A stretch of DNA of 29,113 nucleotides from Mesotaenium endlicherianum (GCA_009602735.1 WELA01011136.1:8298-37410), one strand, 5' to 3'. Positions 1 to 10,749 are shown, numbered from the stretch's first letter. Program-made: numbers and translations. The notes: generated by a model not told the origin, from the sequence alone.

Positions 1-336
1 CCACTCCCCTCCCCTCCGGTTGCACCCCCCACGCCTGCTATCCTAGAGAGGAGGGAAGGAGGCAAGGAGGGGCCTGAGAAGGAGGAGGAGCACAGTTGAC
101 CACATACAGAAATGGAGGGAAGGAATGGGGTGGGAGGGATCCAGGGGGGAGGGGAGAAAGGAAGGAGGGAGCGTGGGTGGGGCAGGGGGGAAAGGGGCTG
201 GGGAAGAGAGGTGGATAAGACAGGAGGGAGCAGGCAAAACGAGCAAACAAGCAAGCAGACCAAACGCGCGCACACACACATGCACGCATGCATGCACGCG
301 CACACGTGCACAGGCACGCACGCACAGGCGCACCAC
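1..336. repeat. Low-complexity purine-rich and CA-rich tract
   Basis: Positions 50-240 are almost all G and A on the plus strand (GGAGGGAAGGAGG-like), and 265-336 are mixed CA/CG dinucleotide runs. Open frames through this DNA have the biased composition of simple sequence and are not genes. If the exon at 337-393 is real, this is the intron or flank on its 3' side. Confidence 0.8.
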
Positions 337-393
337 GTAGCGCAGGGAGCGGAAGTAGCCCTGGAGCGCATGCTTGCTCGTCGCGTACACGCC
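337..393 (-). CDS. Isolated exon of a short-chain dehydrogenase/reductase (partial)
   Basis: Read on the minus strand, a polypyrimidine stretch and CTGCAG acceptor (399-394) are followed by 19 codons reading GVYATSKHALQGYFRSLRY, then a GT donor at 336-335. YATSKHALQGYFRSLR matches the active-site helix of classical SDR enzymes: Tyr and Lys of YxxxK are catalytic, and SKHALxGYFxSLR is the usual continuation in DHRS7-like and related membrane or plastid reductases. The exon is in phase 0 at both ends. The Rossmann exon (TGxxxGxG) should lie at higher coordinates but I could not find it in 394-2156. The following exon would lie at lower coordinates, beyond the simple repeats or outside the window. 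Substrate and subfamily cannot be set from 19 residues. It could be a fragment of a longer gene or a pseudogene remnant. Confidence 0.5.
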
Positions 394-2156
394 CTGCAGA
401 GATGGGTTGCTCTCCGATGCTGTCCTACCCTCTCGCGTTCTCTCTCACCTTGTCCCTCTTCCTCTCCCTCCCCCTCTTTCCCGTCTCCAGCACCCAGGCC
501 TGCTTCCAGTCTGCCGTCCCTCCCTTTGCTCCCTCCCTCCTTTCTATGTAGCTGGACAAGCAGGCAGGCAGAGCCCCCTGAGTAAAGAGGAGGTCTTTGC
601 AGCTGGCCGTGAAGACAGAGAGCCTGATGGGGGCCTATGGGGCACTTGAGGGGAGGAAGGGGTGGGGGGAGGGGAGCGTGTGTGGCACTCAAACAACAAC
701 AGCAGGTACGCGACACCCCGCAACCTGAGACGGAGAGAGGCGGGGCATGATCTGGAAGCGGCAGCAACAAGGGGGAGGATATGGAGAGAAGGGGGTTGAG
801 ACAAACAGGCAAGAGAGAACGCGCAAGGGAGGAGAGGTGAACGGAGGAGGTGGAGGGCCGAGGAAAAGACAGCTCCCTTCTTAAGCAGACCTAAGATTTT
901 GTAGGGGTCGTTGCTTAAAGCTGCACAACACTGTATTAAGTCTAGCTGTCAAATCCTAACTTTTAACATTAAAATTAAGGTCTAACCACACGTCCTACAA
1001 GCTGCCTACTTGGAAATCAATACCATGTATGTTCAAAAACATAAAGTCTGCTGTCCTACTATTCTAAAAGGAAAGATAGAGAATAGTTGCATAATTTGAG
1101 ATCCCCACCCACCAAAATTCACCCAGAATCTACATAAAAGCATGCACTAAAGACTGGACGTGGCTGCTCCAAACAAATAGACCTGACACTCCCTCCCTCA
1201 CACGCACATGCGCAAACCCCGCCACAAAATTACGAACCCCACTCAAGAATGGAGCAAAGGGAGGGAAGGTGGAAAGGGATGCAACAACAAAATGATTCTT
1301 TATAAGCAATGATAAACAACTCATGGTGATAGGAGATACTGGCACGTTTGACGTAGGGTGATAGCTCAAAACCGTCCGTGAGAAGTGGTCTTTTTGGGCC
1401 TAAGGTGACCATCTTGAAATGTAAAAGAAACACTCTTAATTTGAAACCAGCCCCGTATGCTTAATTGTCAACAACCCCCAAAAGATTCTAACTTGAGAGG
1501 ATTCCTCTGCTCATAACTATTGCCAGTATTAAATTAAAGAAGGCAGCTGCGAGAGGGTGAAGGAGAAGGAACTCATGACATTCTCCTCCTTGCCTTTCCG
1601 CTCCAGCCCTCAACCCTCCCCTGTCGCACCCCTTCTCGCCCCTCCTCCCTGCCCCTCCTTGTGCGCCTTTGCCCTCCTTCTCTAAAGACAAACAAGACCA
1701 CTGTATGTAACAAAAACCAATCACGCTGGCACACACACCAGCAATGGGACTAGCGTAGGGGGGAAATTCAAGAATTTTATCTGATGCAGACTTTTCCTCA
1801 CGCTGCAGGTCTCTAGTTCACAACTTAAGCATTAACCATGCCAGAGCGCTAAGTGCACGAATCATCTGTCGAAGTGCAATTTCTTCCAAATTTCCTTGCA
1901 GATGTTCAGTTCTTGACACGGGTTTGTCAGCTACATCACTTCCTTTAGGTCTGTTCGGATTTTGACATGCTCGGTTGAGTATCAGCTTCTCTTCTGGTCA
2001 GTCGTCTCTTAGTTTCATAGTTGCAGAATTTCCCTCTTTCAGGAGATGTTTACGTCAAAATTTAGCCCCGGTCGTTATAATTGTTAGTTTTCGTCTTCTT
2101 AGGATGACTTAAAGCAGTGCGTGAAGCTATGCAATAGCACAACGTCCTTGTTAGGC
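394..2156. other. Intergenic or intronic stretch, no gene identified
   Basis: Positions 400-870 alternate between C/T-rich and G/A-rich blocks. Positions 870-2100 are more balanced and AT-richer, with no frame resembling a known protein. On the plus strand a pyrimidine tract ending in TTCTTCTTAG at about 2091-2101 resembles a splice acceptor, so the snRNP 35 kDa gene downstream may have a 5'-UTR intron here. The promoter of that gene should lie in this stretch, but I see no clear TATA box. Confidence 0.5.
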
Positions 2157-5100
2157 ATGGGTGATTGGGGCTGGAATGGTGACAGTAAGAGAGCAAGGGA
2201 AGACTTTGTTGGCTCTTCACGTAGACAAGAGGATGCTGGTGAAGCTTTTCGCTATAGGCAGAGCTCCGTGATGGAAAATATTGGTCAATATGTATACTAC
2301 GCTACCAAATACCATCCAATTCAAGCTGGGAGTATTGATGGCACCGACTTAGAGCCACATGATCATGCCGTCAAACGTGCTCTCATAGCTTCACAGACGG
2401 GTCTTTGTGAGTGAGATCGTCTTCATCGCTTACTCATTGTGTGACCTCCAGTTTCCAAGCAGCTCAATCATATTGTATAGGTCAGTGGATTACTTGTGCG
2501 TCTTTGGGCTTATGTGTTGAGTTGTGTGGTGAACTTATATTGTCATATGGTTTGCAGATGACCCTTTGAGTGACTCGAAGGCTATCGGAAATCCTCAGCA
2601 AACCCTCTTTGTTGGCCGACTTTCTCCAGACACCACTGAAGAGGAGCTCAAAGAGGTAACTGCCCTTTCACAACCCTCTCTGTACATCAGTTTCCCTTTG
2701 GACCATTTTATTAAACCTTCAAGGCATACTATGCTGCAGAACTGTCGCTGGATTGAGGAGGAAGTTTTGTCTCCTGCTCCTATTGCCATTTCCTTGGTCA
2801 CATGTTATGGCCGCACGACCTGGTCTTAACAAGTGCAAATACTTAGACTGTGGACCGTTGTTCCTTGCATTCCCCTACTTCTAAGTTTATTCAATTAAAG
2901 CCCAGTGTGAGATCAAAGTGACATTTGCCGTTATGTAGCGAGGTCTTTACCCGACTAGTAATACCTTATGTGCCTAAGTAGACAAAGAAAAACTGTTGGG
3001 CTGCTGTCTATAGAAGCTTCTCAAAGTCTACCTGTTATATGCACCTTTCAGCATGATGAAATTTTATAAGTGCCAGCTCTATATCGATTGACCTAGCTTG
3101 TCCAAGAGCCAACTTGGGTCCAACTTAGGTATAAAGTTGACAATGTTGGACATGGATGCTGACAAGGCTCATCTCTTAACTTTTGGAGTGGGCAGATGTT
3201 TTTGAAGTATGGGCCCATCAAGAGCCTGCGACTGGTTCGAGACATAGGTACCAGTCTTTTCCTCCAAGTCAATGCTTTCTGATTCAGGGCTTTAGCAAGG
3301 CCCTTGTGTTGCAGTGCAGCTATTGCCTCAAAACAGGTGCACACATGCTAGTTGCTACAGCTTCTTGAATGTTTATATGCCTTTGCGATATCACTTACAT
3401 TTAGCGAGTATGTGTACAACTCCTCTTGTTAATGGTGATATCCTCAATCTCGATATGAGCTCTGTGCTTCAACCTTTCCTGAATTGTTGCCATGGATAGC
3501 CCCCTCTGTCAAGTGAACATTAGTATATTCTGAATTGTAACTGAGAGAAAATTTGAGAACTATCATGTGGCAATGAAGCTCCAGCTTGCAACAGCTGGCT
3601 GGCTAGTGTTACTGTCCTACAGAAAGGTGTTGCATGCTGGCACCAATGCGATTGCATGTCAAAGAAATTGCAGTAGTTTTGTGCATGCTGGAACCTGGAA
3701 CCTGATTGGTTTATTAGGAAGCAGAGCTTGGTCCTTTGCATGAAGTCCGTCCCCTGAGTACTTGAGAAAATGCACGCTACTCTCCATGGCTCTACACGTA
3801 CACTACAGAATGGCTGCAAATATTCTGGACACATAAAATCACAGTTTTTCCGTTACTGATCCTCGATCATGATGTTGATAATGATGATGTTGAGGCGTTT
3901 GCAGTGACTGGTGCTTCCAGACGGTACGCATTTGTTGTGTATGAGCACGATAGAGACTTTTGCCGGGCGTTCAGGGTGAGTCATGTCCCCTTCGTTTTTG
4001 TCCACGTGACTACTGGCTGACGTATCTGATCTTGATCTGAGCATGTACAATCATTCAAGCTTTTCAAGCTTTCTTTGGCCCTGTTTGCTATTCATTAGCT
4101 GCTGATGTTTGATTGCTGAACTGACTGCTATTGATATGGTGCGTACCTTCTACACGCACCTAGAGTCTGCTGCGATGTGGTCACCTGCTGGGCATTGCAG
4201 AGCATGGATTAGCGTGGGTTTAACCTCTTGGAAGTTCTCAGTCGTAGTGCTTCATGTTTACATCTGCGTTCAATTTCTGCGTACTGGAACTGGCTGGCTG
4301 CTGCGGGTCAGGCAGGAGGCCAATGGCGCGCTGGATCCGCACATGTCGCGAGTACTTGTTGACTACAACCGCCAGCGCCTCATGCCGGGCTGGATTCCCC
4401 GGCGCTTGGGTACGTCTTTCTGGCGCAACTATTGCTCTTCTTCATTCTGCACGTACCAAAGCACGAAATTTTCCTATCTTTTACTCTGTTTGCCCGCCCT
4501 CCACTGCTCACTTTTCTTCTTCAAGAGAAGGTAAAGTGCCCTTGCAAGTTGCAACAACAAGTTCGCTGGTTTCAGCATGCTGTGTTTTTCTTCCCTTGCG
4601 CCAAAGTATGGCCATCATCTGGTGTGAGAGATATACCATGCTACAGCTTCTTAGCTTCAGTTTCTCTGCTTTGCCTGTTGCTTGCACTAAGAAGTCGGGG
4701 TATGTGTTTTGCTTGTGGGGGGGATGTAAATCTGTTGTCTAGGGGGTGGGCTTGGCGGTAAGAAAGAGTCCGGGCAGCTCCGTTTTGGAGGCCGCGACCG
4801 CCCTTTTCACGCCCCTTTGTGAGTGGGTTTGTTCTAGGGACATCTCTCAGCCCTTCCTATTGGCCCTGCTTCAGCACTCAAGCAGTTTTGTTGACGAGAT
4901 GGGGGGTGGTGGCGGGTACTGCTCTGTACAAAAGGTTTGGCCACTACGTGCTTATGTGTTGGTCGCCTGGGATTTGGAGCGGTATGGGTGCGTCTTCGTG
5001 AGAGGCTGACTAAGTTATTGCTAGTCACTGGCCACATTCGCGTTGACGTTGGAAATGCTTTGTGCTGATATGACCTGTGCTTATGCTTGACGACGGCAAA

Positions 5101-5523
5101 TGAAGATTGAAGCGGGGGTAATTAAAGAAATGAGAGGGCCTTTTTGAGGTGTGTGTCTATGTATTGTGGCATACGATCCTGCAGAAAGGAAGTCCCTACA
5201 GAAGAACTGCAGCAAAAAGGCATTCCTCTGCCTCCAGTGGGAAACTACTTCTCGAGGGCCCAGGTATATGCCTTTTCTCCTTTGTTCTTTCTCACTTGTG
5301 TGCTTGTGTGCTTCTCCTATCATGGCCTTCTGGATTTCATGCTAGTGCAAGCTAACTCGTATATCAAACACTCCTCCGACTTGCTGGTTTGGCTTGCCTG
5401 CAGACTCCGCCTTTGCCTGGAAGAGAATTTCCAGCTTCTCGAGACAACGACAAAAGGCATTGTTGCAGGACTACCTCCCGTAGCTATGGAAAGAGAGCAT
5501 ACGAAGGTTCTTCACCTGGCTGA
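2157..5523 (+). CDS. SNRNP35: U11/U12 small nuclear ribonucleoprotein 35 kDa protein
   Basis: Subunit of the U11/U12 di-snRNP, which recognises U12-type (minor) introns in the nucleus. Eight coding exons join in frame at GT-AG sites: 2157-2406, 2558-2655, 3196-3247, 3905-3975, 4316-4409, 4743-4818, 5185-5263, 5404-5523 (279 aa). Diagnostic segments are [13 protein letters not shown], the QTGLYDP junction of exons 1 and 2, RNP2 [29 protein letters not shown]1 RRYAFVVY, then [39 protein letters not shown] and [11 protein letters not shown], in the order known for plant and animal homologues. The second in-frame ATG at 2271 ([11 protein letters not shown]) gives the family-like N-terminus (241 aa). 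The ATG at 2157 adds 38 charged residues, and both have G at -3 and +4. Oddities are Arg in place of the usual Gly in RNP1, and a short 39-residue last exon without the long Arg/Glu/Ser-rich tail of many homologues. Confidence 0.93.
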
Positions 5524-7849
5524 ATTGGATCGGCGACCTTCGTTTTGTGGTTGCTTATAATGGTTGTACTTTGAGTGCCTCCCGGGCATATTTGTTTGTG
5601 GATTTGCCAGCTTTGGAACATGACTTGCAGCACTCTTCTCAATGAATTGTGCACAAGTTTTGATTCTTTAAAGTGTGTAAATCTAAGTTTGATGATGCAC
5701 CTCTCGATAATGGTTAAGACTTATTTGGATACATGTCTCCTTGACCAGTGCGCCACTTGCATGGTGGTCACAAAGACACAAGATCTTTCATGAATAGACA
5801 TGGTATGCAGGACAGGAGCCTAGTGTCTTGCTTGGCACTTGCACGCAAGCACACGTGCCAATAGCAAAAGTTTTGTGTTTTTTATCACCTCCATACCAAG
5901 CATGCATGCAGCAAAGGTGTCATTCATTGCCACGTGCATGCTGCCTTGATCCAATATCTTTGGGCCACCCATTAGTGAGATATGCACTTCTTTGCTGTTC
6001 CATGACTTAATCAGAAAGGATTCAAAGTTGCGCTGTAATTTATTGCCACAGTTGTGCTCTTTTCATTTTTCTTGTAGGAAGACCTAAGTTGAGTAGTTTC
6101 AGACGCTGGGGCCTTTTTCTTTTGAATATCATTCTCAAAACTTCTCTCCACAAAAAGGCAGGCAGCTATAGCGAAAGTTTTGCAAAGTTTCCTAGAAAAG
6201 GACACTCATGTCTGCCTCACCTCTTGCTTCGATCCCTCCGGTAGCCAGGTAATCATTAAGTAGGATCATTGCTTGCTTGATAAGAGCTTTGAATGAATGG
6301 AGGCGTGCATACGGAGATTAGAGTAAAGCTGCCAATATTAGTAGCAAATGTAAGAATGCTCATATTTGTTGCTGACTACATATGCAACATCAGTTAAAAA
6401 GGACTACATTTAGGGCAAGAAGACAATCATCTTGCAAAAGATCATAACACTCCATGTTGGAAAAACATGGAACACACAAGTCTTTCCTTTTGTCATGTGA
6501 AGAGTGCAAACGCGCATCATAATATTATGGTGTCACATGAAAAAGAACAATCTTGCATCAATTTGAAATATATTCTAAGCTTAGGCCCCCCAAGTTGTGT
6601 TGATCACAAATTGTTCATGCACATTCTAGAGCCTCACTTTGGAAGAGCAGTTGTGTGAGTCTAACCCTTTCATAAGTCAGCGATAACTTGTCAAATTCCT
6701 TGCAATCATCATCAAAAAGGTAAGGATGTCTTCCCCGTTAAGCCCACCAGAGGCCTCATGCTACATTCTTCAAGCTTGGAAGAAAGCAACTTTTGCATAT
6801 CCACGTACTCCAGGAGTAAGTGGTGGGACGTCCCATTCAAGGGATACCCTTGAATGTAGTGTTAAACATAGTCATTTTTTCACATCATTTTGGTCTATGA
6901 ATTACAATAATGACGTATTAAATGCAAGTATGCTTATGAACTAGACATGGAATATCAGATTCAGGCAAATGAGGAGTGAGGCATATATAGAAAGTATAAG
7001 CGAGAGGTACAATTGCAGAAAGGCTTCGCGTGTATGATTTGGTTCCATAAGTTTGGTAACCTAATGCTATGTGCTGCAGCTTTAAAATTTACTTATCAAA
7101 TTACTCTTAGGTTCACTTGCTCAATACTTTGTGATATTGATGCTATTGTTGCTTAATAAATAGTACATATTGATCTGGCAACAACCCTTAGAATAGCCTA
7201 TGTATCGCTGAGCCCAAGATCAGCCTTGTTTACCCTATTGCCTATCTACTATCAACAATCTTCCTGTAGATGAATGCGTGTCATGGTGGCTCCTAGCATG
7301 CATCGGTCTCAGTTGCGCCCCCCAGCGCGTGTGCGCGCGCGTGCTCTTGCTCTTGCTCTCCTCCTGCTTAGGAGGAACAGGCATGTTGAGTGCAAGCGCT
7401 TTCCGGGGGGCATTGCATGCTGCTCGTGTCTGTGCGCGGGCGTGAGTTTGCGAGGGCACGTTGCACGAGGGCGTGGCGGGCAAGAGATTGCGTGTTGTGT
7501 CACCGCGTGTCGCCAAGACAGGGCGCGCCAGCGCCAGCGCTGCAGTTGCCAGAGCCTGGTTTAGAAGGGCCCCTTTCATCTCAAATTCAATGTCACGTAG
7601 AAAACGTGGGAGTCAATCTACCTCTGGCAGAGCATATGCGCGTGTGCGCGCGTGTGGAGGAGCAGCTCAAAGGAAGGCCCTCCGCAAAGTACAGGGGCGT
7701 GCAGCGCATACCTGGCGGCTGAGCGGGAGCTCTCAGAAGAGCGTGCAGAGAGCGGCAGAAGCGAAGGCTGCGGCAGGATCCAGAGTCCAGGGTTAAAGAT
7801 GCGTGCATGTTCCTTAGGAGCACTAGGAAGTTGTGCAGGGTGCGTTTAG
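5524..7849. other. Downstream of SNRNP35, no gene identified
   Basis: 5524-7230 is AT-rich with only short frames lacking recognisable motifs. It includes the 3' UTR of the snRNP gene, though I could not place its poly(A) site. 7280-7850 is abruptly GC-rich with long overlapping frames on both strands, as high GC alone produces. It could contain upstream exons of the PIP-box gene, but none is identifiable. Confidence 0.5.
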
Positions 7850-8119
7850 GGATGCCACCTGTCCTTTGAACGGAGACGCCGCCGGCGGGACGCTGCGCAG
7901 GCATCCTGGGATGCCACCTGTCATGTCCAGGAACGTCGGAGCACGGCTGTAGAGCGGCAGCAGCTCAGTAGCCGCTCAGTTGCGCAGAAACACCCAACAG
8001 CGCAGGAGACATTTGACAGTGAGACGGAGGGAGAGGGAGAGGAGGAGAAGGAAAGAACTGAGGATCACCTGGCTGCTCCTTCTTCCGCACTCCCCATGGT
8101 TCCTCGCATCGTACGGAAA
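7850..8119 (+). other. Possible coding exon, charged disordered open frame
   Basis: A 90-codon plus-strand frame is open between stops. Its second half (from 7988, after the acceptor-like TTGCGCAG) reads as an acidic low-complexity region, ETFDSETEGEGEEEKERTED, followed by an Ala/Ser/Pro segment. Possible donors are GTACGG at 8111 (phase 0) and GTGAGA at 8019 (phase 1). Neither gives the phase needed to join the PIP-box frame of the next candidate exon (which needs two bases carried over), so the gene model is incomplete. A 15-bp direct repeat, GGGATGCCACCTGTC, occurs at about 7850 and 7908. Not recognised as a family. Confidence 0.2.
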
Positions 8120-8224
8120 TAGTTCGTATTGCACAATCTGATACTGGGTATTTTTTAGGATCCCTACAGCGCTCTGAACCTTCACCGACAACCTTTACCC
8201 TGTGGCATCTGTCTTTGCACGCAG

Positions 8225-8363
8225 GCACCAAACTCCAACACCTGGAGGTGCAGGTGTCGCTCCAAGAGGCAGCACAGCTGGCAAGCGGGGCATGAGCAAG
8301 CCGAAAGGCGGCGGTCCAGCAAAGGGGCAGAGGGGCATCAGTTCTTTCTTCAAAAAGACGTGA
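8225..8363 (+). CDS. Candidate terminal exon ending in a PCNA-interacting (PIP) box
   Basis: After the pyrimidine-containing acceptor CTTTGCACGCAG (ending 8224), one base completes a codon and 45 codons follow to TGA at 8361-8363. The residues are Pro/Gly/Ala- and Lys-rich (KRGMSKPKGGGPAKG) and end QRGISSFFKKT. Q-x-x-I-x-x-F-F is the PIP box that docks proteins on the PCNA sliding clamp, and a basic tail directly after it at the C-terminus is typical. DNA polymerase delta subunit 3 has such an end, and RNase H2 subunit B or another replication/repair factor is also possible. No upstream exon with conserved domains is visible, so the parent gene is unassigned. The other two frames are also open across part of this stretch, so the reading frame rests on the motif alone. 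Confidence 0.38.
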
Positions 8364-9279
8364 AAGACGATCCTTGTGTCTATGGTTACATCAGCTTGTT
8401 CAGTAAAAGAGATGTAATATCCGAGATTGTATACTTTGATCATGGGTAAGGGTCCAGCATCAAAAGCTGCAGTGGAAGCTAGTGTACTAGTGACCTATAC
8501 TTATCCTCCGCCATGCAACTGAACGTGTTCACTTGGCCGGGAAACCTGCCCCTTGGGTACTCATGTACCGAGTCACTTGCCTCTGCTTCAATGGGAATGC
8601 AAAGTTTATGATGCTCACAAATCATATCCGCACAACTGACGTAGCATAACTAGAAAATGGAAGTGACATACCATCATAAACGACACATCCACAAGCTAGT
8701 ATGTGTGTATGTTCGCTCTGCATGGTAATGAGAGGTAGGTATTTCACATCAGTATGATGAGGTTGTCAATCAACTGGACCCTGATGCACTAGCGCGCAAA
8801 CATTCTCCCATATGGAGTGCATGTGCACTTATGATATGGAGTGCATGTGCACTTATGAAACAACAAGGCAAACAAATAAACACATCTAGTATACATTCAA
8901 ACCACATGTGGCCAGGAATATAGAGATGGGAGTAGTTCCAAGTTTAGTCCAATACGGACTTCTTATTATTCTTTTGCGGATAACAAATTGCCTTATGGTT
9001 GCCACCAAGCTAAGAATTGCTCCAGTAATTGGCTTATTTTTCTCTTCGCCAAAGAGTAAAGAATGGAATAATGAATAAATAGAGGCCTACGCTGCTATAT
9101 GTACAATGTAGAGCCTCCTAAGGTACTGCAGCCATGCTTTTGCATTATGTACGAGCATGCCTTCCAACAAACAGCCTGCTATGGCTAGGCGATTGGTAGA
9201 AACTTTCCATGAGAGAAAGCCAAAAAATCCTCATCTCCGCAGACAATTGCCAGGGACAAGCTTGCACTGAAGTCCCCAA
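8364..9279. other. Intergenic region between convergent genes
   Basis: AT-rich sequence with no coding signal. It should contain the 3' ends of the PIP-box candidate (from the left) and the EXORDIUM-like gene (from the right). One short tandem duplication (8810-8857) is listed separately. Confidence 0.6.
8810..8857. repeat. 24-bp perfect tandem duplication
   Basis: ATATGGAGTGCATGTGCACT plus TATG occurs twice head to tail (8810-8833 and 8834-8857) without mismatch. Each unit contains the palindrome TGCATGTGCA. The perfect identity indicates a recent slippage or duplication event. No function inferred. Confidence 0.95.
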
Positions 9280-10527
9280 CTAGGCCTGTCCAGCACAGGC
9301 GCCCCGCTTGTTGTCCCACAGGAAGGGTAGCAGAAACTTCTTTCCGTTCCTTCCCTCCACATTGTAGTGTCCCCCCTCGGTGTCTGCCGACAGCAGCGCC
9401 TTCCCAGGGTTTCCAGGATACGCGTTGGGGCCAAATGTGCCCAAGCAAGCATCCGCAATCTCCAGGGGATACCTTGAGTCACCAGTGAACCAGGCGTTCA
9501 AGAACGGGTCTGTCGCCGTCTCAGCCAGCTCATGTGCCAGCGTGGCAATCATGGCATCCAGCCCTGCATCGCCATTTGGCGACCTCAGAGTGGTGGCATA
9601 CTGCTCAGGGATGAAGGCGGGGGCCTTGAAGGGGAACCCGCAGAAACCAGGGCACTGCTCAGAAGGGTTTCCCACCCAGGCATAGGGCAGCTGCAGCCCT
9701 CCTGTCAGCTGCAAGCTCTCAACGCTTCCAGGTGTCACCTGTGCAGGGGTGGAGGTGAACGAAGGATAGGTGAACGAGTGGAAGCCACAAGCCGTGGAGC
9801 AGAAGTCCTCCTGACGGACTTCGGGTGAGGTCAACACTAGGTACAGGCCAGAAGGGTCGACAGGAAGCGAGCCTCCGAATGAGGAGAGCGCGCCACGCAC
9901 GACATACTTTGTCGAGTTTCTGGTCAACGAGGGGCCCAGGCTCATGGCCCTGTCCTCGACCTCTCCCGCCAAAGACACCTGGGAGCTGACACCGGCGCCC
10001 TCCCTGTCCTCGTATTGCTTGGTGAGCGCCCACCAACTGGCAACAGATGGCACGGGCACGGGCAGACCTGCCCCACGCAGCTTCCTGGCCTGCAGCTGTG
10101 AGCTAGTGCTCCCATCGAGTGAGCCCAAGAAATCCCTGATAAGATCCTGATCCTTGGATGCCCACTTGCCATACCACACCACATAGATGTTGAAGGGATT
10201 TGACATGACAGGCCCCACGTGGTACACAGGGTAGCTCGGCATGCCATTGTCGACTCCCCCACTCTCACCCTCCACCTGCTGGAGAGTTTCCTCTTCCAAT
10301 GAAAGCGCTGCCGAACTCTCGCCCGCATCATCCTCCAATGATGACACCACCACCTTCTCCGATGCTAGCACAATGTTCTTCCTCCGCTGTTTCTCTACAG
10401 CCTGTGACTCGTCCACAGACTTCTGCTGCTTAGTGGGACGGTGCTTTCTAGCACCATCTGCTAACATCACCGAGGAAAAAATACATAATACTACCAAAAG
10501 ACTGGCAACTGACACGGTGTTCTTCAT
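9280..10527 (-). CDS. EXORDIUM-like / phosphate-induced protein 1 (PHI-1) family, secreted
   Basis: Single-exon 415-aa protein. Plant EXO/EXL proteins are apoplastic and linked to brassinosteroid- and carbon-dependent growth; their biochemistry is unknown. Residues 1-26 are a signal peptide (hydrophobic core VASLLVVLCIFSSVML, cleavage near ADGA). Residues 27-98 are a charged Glu/Ser-rich linker. The PHI-1 domain then runs from residue 99 to the end: YHVGPVMSNPFNIYVVWYG (102-120), PSVASWWALTKQY (160-172), GLYLVLTSPEV (227-237), CSTACGFHSF (243-252), AWVGNPSEQCPGFCGFP (283-299), AHELAETATDPFLNAWF (331-347), EIADACLGTFG (356-366), NGKKFLLPFLWDNKRGAC (394-411). Family members are usually about 300-320 aa, so the linker is an addition. 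Conserved cysteine pairs fit an oxidising extracellular location. The start ATG has A at -3, with no upstream in-frame alternative before the leader. A TATA box lies about 225 bp upstream. Confidence 0.95.
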   Translation of the reverse strand: MKNTVSVASLLVVLCIFSSVMLADGARKHRPTKQQKSVDESQAVEKQRRKNIVLASEKVVVSSLEDDAGESSAALSLEEETLQQVEGESGGVDNGMPSYPVYHVGPVMSNPFNIYVVWYGKWASKDQDLIRDFLGSLDGSTSSQLQARKLRGAGLPVPVPSVASWWALTKQYEDREGAGVSSQVSLAGEVEDRAMSLGPSLTRNSTKYVVRGALSSFGGSLPVDPSGLYLVLTSPEVRQEDFCSTACGFHSFTYPSFTSTPAQVTPGSVESLQLTGGLQLPYAWVGNPSEQCPGFCGFPFKAPAFIPEQYATTLRSPNGDAGLDAMIATLAHELAETATDPFLNAWFTGDSRYPLEIADACLGTFGPNAYPGNPGKALLSADTEGGHYNVEGRNGKKFLLPFLWDNKRGACAGQA

Positions 10528-10749
10528 TGTTAAATATCCAAATCTACCAAATCAATTTTAAGACTGCACACCAACTTCACAAGTAGACAACGAGATTGTT
10601 GTCTGGCTGTGTAGCGGAGTGTTAATAGGCAGTGTCACTCTCTAAATCTGAAGTAGCGACGAATTGATGCGCACTGCCTTCACTTATGCTGCTTATTTGC
10701 GCTGCTCTTACGAGCTTCTGCTGGTGTAGAGAATATGCACCAGCTAGAG

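Noticed and set aside
544-654. Possible extra SDR exon (frame with SVFTASCKDLLFTQ before the 337-393 exon)
   Set aside because: The acceptor-like CAG is present but no GT donor follows the TTTACTCAG end, so it cannot be spliced to the next exon in a normal way.
3225-3247. tRNA B-box-like GGTTCGAGA
   Set aside because: It falls inside exon 3 of the snRNP 35 kDa gene (LVRD codons), with no A box or cloverleaf around it.
7660-7722. AP2/ERF-like start (SAKYRGVQRIPGG)
   Set aside because: Only KYRGV matches the AP2 domain; the frame stops two codons after the Pro-Gly and no WAAEIRD continuation exists in any frame. Judged chance.
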